Positions 13,974 through 20,448 of a DNA stretch of 23,712 bases are shown piece by piece. The first letter of the stretch is position 1; every line of letters starts with the position of its first letter. A model generated the notes under the pieces. It was not told the origin of the DNA, searched no databases, and saw only the letters and a list, made by a program, of their open reading frames with translations. The position numbers and the translations under genes are program-made. Origin of the DNA: DATGKD01 sp035294855 (GTDB taxonomy: Bacteria > Actinomycetota > Acidimicrobiia > Acidimicrobiales > UBA8190); assembly GCA_035294855.1 (NCBI GenBank), contig DATGKD010000182.1, positions 1 to 23,712 of the forward strand, read 5' to 3'.

Positions 13974-15335
13974 TCAGGAGGTCGTCGCCCCCCCGCCGAT
14001 CACGACCTTGTTGTCCACGTTCTTCGTCGAATTGTTGACCAGGTGGACGGCCTCGCTGCCCGCCGGCCCGTAATACCCTCCGCCTCCGGTCCACGAGTCG
14101 TCGCCCATCCAGATCCCATAACTCCCGGCGGGATCCCCCACGAAGTCGATCCGGTTGTTCGTCAACGAGACCGTCTGGCCCATCGCCGCGGTGTTCGTCA
14201 GGCTCTGGTTGTTATTGGCATTGAAGTAGCCGCAGTAGGCGTCGCATCCGACCCCGTAGACCCCGATGCTGTCGGGGAGACCGGGGCTCGTCTCGGTGAT
14301 GTGGTTCGACGTGAGCGCCGCGTCGGAGTCGACCACCTCGACCCCGATCTGGTTGTCCTGAAGGGCGTTCTTGTTGACGGTGGTGTTCCCCGACGTCGCC
14401 CCGGCGTTGCTGATGCCTGCGCCGTAGAGCAGGATCCCCGCGCCGTAGTCCGACTGGCGCTGCGGGTTGGTGTCGGTCTGGTACGCCGTCCAGTCGTTAC
14501 CGCTCACCTTGTTCGACAGGATCTGGCCGACCGCTCCGAAGCCCATCTGCACGCCGTTCTGGGCGACCAGGCTCGTCGGCGACGTCGTGATCGTGTTCCT
14601 CAGGATCCGGCACACCGTGCCGACATCGGAGCAGGTGATGCCGTTCTTGCCGTACCCGCTCACCTTGCTGTTCTGGATCACCAGGTTGTCGTTGGCACTG
14701 CCGGAAGTCCCCGCCTGGGCGAAGATCCCGAGGCCGTTCCCACAGCCCGCGTTCGTCGGGTTGAAGTTCTCCACCTTCAAGCCCTTCAGGACGCCGGACA
14801 CGTCGCCGCCCGCCCCCGCTTGGTAGAGGACGCCGGCGAGGCCGACGTTGTTACAGGTGCCGAAGACGGCACTCGACTCGATGAGCGAACCGTCCACGGT
14901 CAGCCCGGAGATCTTCACGTTCTTGGCACCCGGCTTCACAAGGATGAGGGCCACGATCGGCTGGCTGGTGTCGGTGTCAGCAGCGTTGACGGTCGCCGTC
15001 GTCGGCTGCAGCGTCGCGCTCCCCTGGGTGACGATCGTCAGGTTCGGCGTGCCGATGACGACCTGCTCGGCGTACGTGCCGGCACAAACGACGATCGTCG
15101 TGCCCGTACGAGCCGCGTTGACCGCACCCTGGATGCTCGTGAACCCCGGCGACGAGCAGCTCGTGTCGAATCCCTGTGGGCCCGGCCCGACGAACAGCTT
15201 CGGCGACCGCGCGTACGCCGGCGACGCCACGAGCATCGTGAGGACCGACGCGGCCAGGACCGCCAGGACGACGGACGCTCGTCCCACCGCCCGAGCGTTC
15301 TTCTTCGCTCCCGTTCCTTCAGGGATGGTGGCCAT
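13974..15335 (-). CDS. Secreted right-handed beta-helix protein
   Basis: A 453-residue exported protein. Residues 1-42 are a Sec signal peptide (basic KKNARAVGRAS, a hydrophobic core, cleavage near SPAYA). The segment FTSIQGAVNAARTGTTIVVC (about 62-81), followed by AGTYAEQV, is the classic opening of NosD/pectate-lyase-like parallel beta-helix proteins. Repeated N-x-I turns follow (NLTIVTQG, NVKISGL, NLVIQNSKVSGY, VSLTNNRI). No lyase catalytic set is evident, so it may bind or cleave polysaccharide or act structurally. ATG at 15335 was chosen over the longer frame to 15461 because GAGAGGAG lies 6 nt upstream and the signal peptide begins there. Confidence 0.88.
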   Translation of the reverse strand: MATIPEGTGAKKNARAVGRASVVLAVLAASVLTMLVASPAYARSPKLFVGPGPQGFDTSCSSPGFTSIQGAVNAARTGTTIVVCAGTYAEQVVIGTPNLTIVTQGSATLQPTTATVNAADTDTSQPIVALILVKPGAKNVKISGLTVDGSLIESSAVFGTCNNVGLAGVLYQAGAGGDVSGVLKGLKVENFNPTNAGCGNGLGIFAQAGTSGSANDNLVIQNSKVSGYGKNGITCSDVGTVCRILRNTITTSPTSLVAQNGVQMGFGAVGQILSNKVSGNDWTAYQTDTNPQRQSDYGAGILLYGAGISNAGATSGNTTVNKNALQDNQIGVEVVDSDAALTSNHITETSPGLPDSIGVYGVGCDAYCGYFNANNNQSLTNTAAMGQTVSLTNNRIDFVGDPAGSYGIWMGDDSWTGGGGYYGPAGSEAVHLVNNSTKNVDNKVVIGGGATTS

Positions 15336-15490
15336 GACGCACTCCTCTCGGGACCAAGCGCTTCGAACGTGGCGGCCCCTTCGAACCACCCCCCCGCTTC
15401 GCGTCGATCCAGTCGTTGCTCTCCCGAGCCGGGTGAAACCACTTTGGGTGCAATCACCCACGCATAAGAGTCGTCGGATTCCCTAATCTG

Positions 15491-15512
15491 GCAATCGGCA
15501 AATTTGGTGAAT
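15491..15512 (-). repeat. Conserved 22-bp promoter box, copy 1
   Basis: The plus strand reads GCAATCGGCAAATTTGGTG then AAT. It matches 17085-17106 at 21 of 22 positions. On the minus strand, CTTATG follows 22 nt after the box and a GGGTGATT inverted-repeat segment lies about 31 nt away; copy 2 has CTTACT and GGGTAATC at the same distances. A third, shorter match (CGGCAATTTTGG) begins at 15742. Confidence 0.7.
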
Positions 15513-15694
15513 TCACAGCTTCAGTGCAGTCGGACCTGAAACCGCCGGGCGGCCGCGGTGTTCTCGCACGTTGCCGCATTGGCACTCGTCACCATCACGA
15601 CCTGAACGCGCCTCGGGTCGGACAACGCGAACCTTCGAATGCCGGGTTTTGTCGACGCGCGGCGTGGCCAATGTCGCTTTCTGTGATGACAGTG

Positions 15695-15746
15695 TGCCAT
15701 GCCGACATGGCAGCGTTTTCTGCCAAATTGTCCTGCCAGAACGGCA
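15695..15746. promoter_or_regulatory. TGCCA/TGGCA operator cluster, module 1
   Basis: TGCCATG-CCGA-CATGGCA (15695-15712) is a perfect 7-bp inverted repeat. A second, near-palindromic site, TGCCAGAACGGCA, lies at 15734-15746, with another TGCCA half-site at 15721. Sites with the same arms precede the paralogous TetR gene, so these are probable TetR operators. Confidence 0.6.
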
Positions 15747-15887
15747 ATTTTGGGTGGTGTAAGGATCCCGGAATGCCTTTGCACGCCAACCCATGTCAGA
15801 TTGGCGTGACACCAGCGCGGATGTCGACAAACCGGGCCCGAGCGACGTGATCCCGGTCGAGCATCTGCGAGTTTGGATTGAGCCTCT

Positions 15888-16568
15888 GTGAGTAACGACA
15901 GCCCGAGCCGTCCGCCCCCGCTCGCCGAGGGCCGTCGTGACCTGACCCGGTCGCGGATCACCGAGGGAGCGATGCCAGTCGTCGCACGCAAGGGCTTCGA
16001 CGCCACCGTGGAAGAGATCGCCCGATCGTGCGCCGTCAGTCCACGGACGATCTTCCGGCACTTCGAGAGCCATGACGTGCTGATCGTGGAGACCGTCAAG
16101 GTGATGTTCGACGCCATGGGTCACCGGGCGACGGGCATCCCCCCGTTGACCGACGACGTCTGGGGCTGGCTCGAGGGTCTCGCCAAGATCGTCCACGAAC
16201 GCAACGCCGAGATCCTCGGGGACGCGTTCTGGGACACCCACGCTCCGCCTCCGGCGGGATCCGGCGTGCTGCGCAACGTGGCAACCCTTCGTCGGGACTT
16301 CCGTTTGCGAGGCGTCGGCTACCTGACCGAGATCGCCTGGCAGGCAGCAGGGGGCGTCGGCCAGCCACCGGACCTCGTGCGCATGGCTTTCGCCTTGTTG
16401 TTCTCGGCGTTCACCACGCAGGCGCTCATGGTCGATTTCGAACGACGGCCCGACGAGATCGGCGAGCTCACCGCGCAGCTCCTGAAGCTCTTGCTCCTTC
16501 GGGCACTCGAGGATCAGCGCCCGGTGGGCCCCGCCGACGACGTCGGCGCGTGGACCGCGGACTTCTGA
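15888..16568 (+). CDS. TetR-family regulator, module 1 paralogue
   Basis: A 226-residue TetR protein. The DNA-binding domain is at about residues 18-65 (LTRSRITEGAMPVVARKGF, then EEIARSCAVSPRTIFRHFESHD). The C-terminal domain contains HERNAEILGDAFWDTH and LFSAFTTQALMVDFERRPDE. It is paralogous to the TetR protein at 17627-18316: recognition helices and the NAEILGDAFWD and FSAFTT segments are nearly identical. The start is GTG at 15888, with a weak purine-rich stretch (GGATTGAG) upstream. Divergent from the beta-helix gene, its likeliest target along with itself. The ligand is unknown. Confidence 0.88.
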   Translation: MSNDSPSRPPPLAEGRRDLTRSRITEGAMPVVARKGFDATVEEIARSCAVSPRTIFRHFESHDVLIVETVKVMFDAMGHRATGIPPLTDDVWGWLEGLAKIVHERNAEILGDAFWDTHAPPPAGSGVLRNVATLRRDFRLRGVGYLTEIAWQAAGGVGQPPDLVRMAFALLFSAFTTQALMVDFERRPDEIGELTAQLLKLLLLRALEDQRPVGPADDVGAWTADF

Positions 16569-16625
16569 TCGTCGCCGCCGTTACCACCGGGACCGGCCAC
16601 CTCCTTCGAGGGAAACGCCCGAGCC

Positions 16626-16663
16626 GCCCCTGCGCTCCCAGGGGGGCTGGCCAGCGCAGGGGC
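16626..16663. terminator. Terminator-like hairpin (module 2)
   Basis: GCCCCTGCGCT (16626-16636) pairs perfectly with AGCGCAGGGGC (16653-16663). The loop contains a second small stem (CCAG/CTGG). It begins 58 nt after the TetR stop, matching the 62-nt spacing of the module 1 hairpin from its plus-strand neighbour. Confidence 0.65.
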
Positions 16664-16671
16664 TTTGCACA

Positions 16672-16697
16672 GCGCAGGCTTAGGCGAGGGCCTGCGT
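16672..16697. other. Conserved-loop hairpin, copy 2
   Basis: GCGCAGGC (16672-16679) pairs with GCCTGCGT (16690-16697), with one G-T pair, around loop TTAGGCGAGG. The loop is shared with the copy at 13893-13920, whose stem has a different right arm but still pairs. It lies 28 nt past the stop of the small minus-strand ORF, directly before the terminator. Confidence 0.6.
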
Positions 16698-16724
16698 GGG
16701 CTCGGGGCGTCCGGTTCCCTGCCG

Positions 16725-16910
16725 TTATTTCCCTCCGGTCAGGGTGAGCGAGATCCCCGGGGACAGCTGCACGGTGCTCTCGTCGATCGTCGAGTCCGCG
16801 GCGGGGCCCGCCTCGGCGAGCGCCCCGGGGGCGGTGGCGACGGTCACAGCCCGATCCGCCGGTGCTCCGAGCCCGACGACCGTCGTCCTTCCGAGCCCGA
16901 TCGCTCCCAT
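16725..16910 (-). CDS. Possible 61-residue protein of module 2
   Basis: A short ORF with ATG at 16910 preceded by a strong GGGGGAGGGG ribosome binding site. The product begins MGAIGLGRTTVVGLG and ends SPGISLTLTGGK. It has no signal peptide, no cysteines and no domain I recognise. Its setting argues for it: the start lies 175 nt from the module 2 promoter box, against 156 nt for the beta-helix gene in module 1, and the same two hairpins follow its stop. It may be a real small gene or the remains of a deleted gene; it shows no similarity to the beta-helix protein. Confidence 0.4.
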   Translation of the reverse strand: MGAIGLGRTTVVGLGAPADRAVTVATAPGALAEAGPAADSTIDESTVQLSPGISLTLTGGK

Positions 16911-17084
16911 GCCATCCCCTCCCCCGCGAGGTGGCCGTCGGGCGTGCACGGCCTTCCGGTCCGTGACGGGCCGCCCGACGACCCTGTGTCATTGCCCGGC
17001 GGCCGGGGGCCCGGTCACCGGTGCTACCTGGAATTGCTCGACTGGGATTACCCGGCAGTAAGCCTGTCCGAACAGAGTGAAGAT

Positions 17085-17106
17085 GCAATCGGCAATTTTG
17101 GTGAAT
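17085..17106 (-). repeat. Conserved 22-bp promoter box, copy 2
   Basis: The plus strand reads GCAATCGGCAATTTTGGTG then AAT, one mismatch from 15491-15512. On the minus strand CTTACT follows 22 nt later and GGGTAATC soon after, at the spacing seen in copy 1. It is oriented towards the small ORF at 16725-16910. Confidence 0.7.
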
Positions 17107-17299
17107 CGGGAACGTCCAACTCGACGGCTGGTCGTCGGGGAGCCGCGCCGCCCGCCAACTGCGCATTCGCGGCGACGGGGCGGACCTTGGCACCCGGGGA
17201 GGGCGGTTGACAGGCCTGCCGGGCCTCGCCGCGGCCTTCGCCGTCGCCGTTTTGCGGACCACACGTGTGGCCCGCAACACCCAACGTCACGACATTTAC

Positions 17300-17338
17300 C
17301 TCTGCCAAGCTGGCACGATGTCATGCCAGATGGCAGAG
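17300..17338. promoter_or_regulatory. Nested TGCCA/TGGCA operator, module 2
   Basis: CTCTGCCA (17300-17307) and TGGCAGAG (17331-17338) are perfect inverted arms. Inside lie TGCCA-AGC-TGGCA (17303-17315), TGCCA-GA-TGGCA (17324-17335) and the inner arms CTGGCA (17310-17315) and TGCCAG (17324-17329). The 39 bp can be read as two palindromic sites facing each other, suited to two cooperating TetR dimers. Confidence 0.65.
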
Positions 17339-17553
17339 CGCACTGACACCCTCAGACGGCCCGAGCGCGACTCCGTACCGGCGCGCCGGCGTACCTCCGT
17401 ACGGGTCGCCCGCGCGCCTACACTCCGCGATCCCTCGAATGGCGGCGTCACGGGGACGGCTGGAGAACCGTTGGTGAACCCGACGGACCCGACGGACCTG
17501 CCTGCCCCCGAGCAGCGGCCACGACCATCGGCGAGCGCGGTACCACTCTCGTT

Positions 17554-17568
17554 CTGCCACAGTGGCAG
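17554..17568. promoter_or_regulatory. Proximal TetR-type operator, module 2
   Basis: CTGCCAC-A-GTGGCAG is a perfect 7-bp inverted repeat with a one-base centre, ending 58 nt before the GTG of the second TetR paralogue. It shares the TGCCA/TGGCA arms with the cluster at 17300-17338. Confidence 0.6.
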
Positions 17569-17626
17569 GCAAAGGTGACATCCGTTCATCGGCGGGTGCG
17601 CGCCGTGGCATGCATGAGCGAGTGAC

Positions 17627-18316
17627 GTGACCGACGCCAACCACCCACCGTCCGACCCCCGCCCGTCGCTCACCGAGGGACAACGCAACCTGACTCGGTC
17701 CCGCATCGAGCAGGGCGCCATGGAGGTCGTCGCGCGGAGGGGTTTCGGCGCCACCATGGAGGAGATCGCCGACTGGTGCGGCGTCAGTCAGCGCACGATC
17801 TTCCGCCACTACGCCTGCCACGACGCACTCATCGTCGCCACCGTGAAGGCGATGTTCGAGACCGCCGGCCGCCGGCCGATCCCTGGTCTCGCCGCTCCTG
17901 ACGAGGACTTCGACGCCTGGCTCGAGGGACTCGCGAAGACCATCCACACCCGCAATGCCGAGATCCTGGGCGACGCTTTCTGGGACATCCACTGCCCCTT
18001 GCGCGAACCCGGGTCGGGTCTGCGCGACGTCGACGAGCTGCGATGCGCGTACCGGCGACGCGGCGTGGACTACCTCGTCAGGCTGGCCTGGAAGACCGCC
18101 GGAGGATCGGGTGAGCCACCCGAGGACCTGCGCCTGGCGTTCGCCCTCGAGTTCTCGGCGTTCACCACGCACGCCCTCATGATCGATTTCGACCGGACGC
18201 CCGAACAGGTCGGCGAGCTGACGGCGAAGGTCCTCCGGATGATGCTCGCCCGGGCGGTGCGCGCCCAGAGAGAGCAGCCGCCGCGCGCCGAGGATGGTGA
18301 CGCCCAAGAGCCCTGA
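17627..18316 (+). CDS. TetR-family regulator, module 2 paralogue
   Basis: A 229-residue TetR protein. The DNA-binding domain lies at about residues 22-70 (LTRSRIEQGAMEVVARRGF, then EEIADWCGVSQRTIFRHYACHD). HTRNAEILGDAFWDIH and FSAFTTHALMIDFDRTPEQ match the module 1 paralogue. The near-identical recognition region and shared TGCCA operators suggest overlapping DNA targets, while differences in the ligand domain may change the inducer. The start is GTG at 17627 with GAGCGAG upstream. The C-terminus is rich in Arg, Gln and Glu. The next gene, a diguanylate cyclase, follows on the same strand after 104 bp and might be co-transcribed. Confidence 0.88.
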   Translation: MTDANHPPSDPRPSLTEGQRNLTRSRIEQGAMEVVARRGFGATMEEIADWCGVSQRTIFRHYACHDALIVATVKAMFETAGRRPIPGLAAPDEDFDAWLEGLAKTIHTRNAEILGDAFWDIHCPLREPGSGLRDVDELRCAYRRRGVDYLVRLAWKTAGGSGEPPEDLRLAFALEFSAFTTHALMIDFDRTPEQVGELTAKVLRMMLARAVRAQREQPPRAEDGDAQEP

Positions 18317-18390
18317 CGCCGGATCGCGCCGGGGATCTCGGGGCCCGACGGGGCTGCTCAAGGCCGGAGGGCAGGTGGTCGACAAACCTC

Positions 18391-18408
18391 GTGGGGAAAC
18401 GGCCCCAC
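18391..18408 (+). other. Small hairpin before the diguanylate cyclase gene
   Basis: GTGGGG (18391-18396) pairs with CCCCAC (18403-18408) around AAACGG. It ends 12 nt before the ATG at 18421, and an alternative in-frame GTG start (18391) lies in its left arm, so it could affect start selection. Confidence 0.4.
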
Positions 18409-18420
18409 ACGGCCTCGATC

Positions 18421-20382
18421 ATGCGCACCATTCCACAGCGGCCCGGCCGCCAGGCACCCTCAGGAGCCGAGACAGGCTCCGAGGCCGCACCCGACGCGCC
18501 CGCGCCCGCGCCCCCGGTCCGGCGGCGTTGGCACCCCGGCGTCCGCGTCGTGCTCGCCCTCGTGGTGCTGCTCCCGGTGGCGGCGACCTCGGTGCTCATC
18601 GGTTCCTCTGCGGTCTCCTCGTGGATCTACCGCCATCACGCGCAGGTGGTGGCGCGCGACGCGACCAACCTGGAAACGGTGGCGTCGGCGCGCGCCGAGC
18701 TCAACCCGCTCGAAGTGCCCATGATGGCGGTGTCGTACGCATCGCAGATCGGCGTCGGCGAGTCACAGCTCGACGCGCTGCTGCAACCGGCGGTGCCCTT
18801 CGAGACCCAGCTGGCACAGGGCACGCAGAGGATCGAAGGCTTCCCGACGTTCACCTCGACGCCGACGCTGCGCGCGGACGTCACAGAACTCCAGGCGCTC
18901 ATGCGACGCGTGCAGTCCAACTCCGTGACGTTCTCGGAGGCGCACGCGTTCATGGCGAAGATGTCGAGCGACATCGACGCGCTCTGGTACGGCGACTACG
19001 CCAGGCTCCAGTCGGACGTGGCCGCGTGGCAGCCCCCCGGCTCCTTCGAGGTGCACGCGACCGCGCTGCGCCAGGCGTACGAGGCCTTCCTCACCGGTGG
19101 GTACGAGATCGAAGGTGCCCTCTTCGTCTTGGAGGGCGTCGGGCCCGCCGGCGCCAAGCAGGAGCTCGTCCAGGCGGCCGGCGAGTACCAGGTGGCGACG
19201 AGCGAGTTCGCCGGCCATCTCGGTCCCCAAGGCCAGGCGGCCTGGACGCACCTGCAGACCAACCCGGCCGACCGCCGGTTCGCGACCACCATCCAGCAGG
19301 GGCTCGCCACCGCGCTGTACGGCCAGCCCTCGCCGTTCGCGGGCAACCTGGCATTCGGCGGATCGTCCCTGGCGGCGGGGCTGCACTACCTGGCCGATCT
19401 GGGCAAGCTGGTCACCGGCGCCTCCCAGGACCTGCACGACACCGCCCTGGCGCAAGCCTCGGACGCCACCTCGCGCTTCGGTGGTGAGGTCGTCTTCCTC
19501 GCCGTGCTGGCGCTCGTCAGCCTGGGCGGGATCCTGGTCGCCGGGCGCATGCTCACCCGTCCCCTCGAGGAGGTGGGCCGCGCCGCGCAACAGGTCCACA
19601 GCGGCAACTTCGACCTCGCCCCGCTCTCCGATCGCGGCCCCAAGGAGGTGGTCGCCACCACCTCCGCCTTCAACGACATGGCGTCGACGTTGAAGGCGGT
19701 GGAGGCGAAGGCCGTCGCGCTCGCCGCCGAGGACCTGTCGGACCCCGAGCTCCTCGTGCCGCTCCCCGGCACGACGGGCCGAGCGCTGCAAGCCTCGGTG
19801 GACACGCTGTCGGCGCGGATCCGTGAGCGCGAGCTGCAGCGCCAGCTGTTGCACGAGGCGGCCACCCACGACTCGCTCACGGGACTGTTCAACCGCGCCG
19901 CGATCTTCGACCACCTGACGCACGATGTGAGCAGGCGCCGCGACGCGGGCGAGACGGTCGCCGTGATCTTCGTCGACCTCGACGGCCTGAAGCCTTTGAA
20001 CGACACCTACGGGCACGTCGCCGGCGACGCCGCCATCGTCGCCACCGCCGAGGCGATCGTCAGCGCCACCGGTTCGTGCGACGTGGTGGGGCGGCTCGGG
20101 GGCGACGAGTTCCTCGTGGTGCTGTGTCATGAGCACAGCTGCGACGGCAACGCCGTGGCGGCCAGCATCCGTGAGAGCGTCGGTCGGCGGGTGATCCCGG
20201 TCGGCGACGCCACGGTGCCCCTCGAAGCCAGCTTGGGTGTCGCGCTGACGCAGTGCGACGCCGAGACCGACCCGATGAAGCTCGTGCGCGAGGCGGACGA
20301 GGCGATGTACGAGGCCAAGAAGGCGGCCCGCACCGTGCGGTCCCCGGCGAAGGCGGCCTCCGCCTCCTACGACTACCGCTGA
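18421..20382 (+). CDS. Membrane-bound diguanylate cyclase (HAMP-GGDEF)
   Basis: A 653-residue signalling protein that would make cyclic di-GMP from two GTP. Order: a Pro/Ala-rich cytoplasmic tail (1-35); membrane segment 1 (about 41-62); an extracytoplasmic sensor of nearly 300 residues with no family I recognise; membrane segment 2 (about 357-378); HAMP (about 379-430); and a GGDEF domain from about 483 (HDSLTGLFNRAAIF, FVDLDGLKPLNDTYGH). The active-site motif GGDEF is intact at about 560-564. The inhibitory-site RxxD is not conserved (GSCD instead), so product inhibition may be lost. The start is uncertain: ATG 18421 or GTG 18391, neither with a good Shine-Dalgarno. Confidence 0.9.
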   Translation: MRTIPQRPGRQAPSGAETGSEAAPDAPAPAPPVRRRWHPGVRVVLALVVLLPVAATSVLIGSSAVSSWIYRHHAQVVARDATNLETVASARAELNPLEVPMMAVSYASQIGVGESQLDALLQPAVPFETQLAQGTQRIEGFPTFTSTPTLRADVTELQALMRRVQSNSVTFSEAHAFMAKMSSDIDALWYGDYARLQSDVAAWQPPGSFEVHATALRQAYEAFLTGGYEIEGALFVLEGVGPAGAKQELVQAAGEYQVATSEFAGHLGPQGQAAWTHLQTNPADRRFATTIQQGLATALYGQPSPFAGNLAFGGSSLAAGLHYLADLGKLVTGASQDLHDTALAQASDATSRFGGEVVFLAVLALVSLGGILVAGRMLTRPLEEVGRAAQQVHSGNFDLAPLSDRGPKEVVATTSAFNDMASTLKAVEAKAVALAAEDLSDPELLVPLPGTTGRALQASVDTLSARIRERELQRQLLHEAATHDSLTGLFNRAAIFDHLTHDVSRRRDAGETVAVIFVDLDGLKPLNDTYGHVAGDAAIVATAEAIVSATGSCDVVGRLGGDEFLVVLCHEHSCDGNAVAASIRESVGRRVIPVGDATVPLEASLGVALTQCDAETDPMKLVREADEAMYEAKKAARTVRSPAKAASASYDYR

Positions 20383-20448
20383 CCCGTTGCGACGGTCCCG
20401 GCTGCGGTCGACCGAGGTCGAGGCCCGACCCGGGTCATGCGCCCGTCG

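Larger units (their letters stand above)
15336..15887. promoter_or_regulatory. Regulatory intergenic region of module 1
   Basis: 552 bp between the divergent beta-helix and TetR genes, with no credible gene. From left to right it holds: a direct repeat CTTCGAAC (15361-15368 and 15379-15386) in the beta-helix leader; the inverted repeat TGGGTG-CAAT-CACCCA (15445-15460); the conserved promoter box at 15491-15512; and the TGCCA/TGGCA sites at 15695-15746. Around 15660-15770 the DNA is noticeably richer in A and T than its surroundings. Confidence 0.6.
16911..17626. promoter_or_regulatory. Regulatory intergenic region of module 2
   Basis: 716 bp between the small ORF and the second TetR gene. 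It holds the inverted repeat GGG-ATTA-CCC (17044-17053), the conserved box (17085-17106), the perfect palindrome CCACACGTGTGG (17259-17270) and TGCCA/TGGCA sites at 17300-17338 and 17554-17568. No other credible coding sequence was found; the overlapping ORFs have no conserved look and no good start signals. Confidence 0.55.

Noticed and set aside
13848..15467. 539-codon plus-strand open frame opposite the beta-helix gene
   Set aside because: Low-complexity Arg/Val/Asp composition. The minus strand carries a signal peptide, a Shine-Dalgarno and beta-helix motifs.
16989..17324. 111-codon minus-strand open frame in the module 2 gap
   Set aside because: It spans the promoter box and operators, has no good ribosome binding site and looks compositionally random.
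17321..18385. 354-codon minus-strand open frame opposite the second TetR gene
   Set aside because: Antisense shadow. A similar shadow exists opposite the first TetR paralogue only because the coding strands are homologous.
18370..18420. Cyclic di-GMP riboswitch-like look before the GGDEF gene
   Set aside because: ACAAACC and GGGGAAAC recall the class I riboswitch, but the expected second stem, receptor and GGGACGCAAAGCC-type core are missing.
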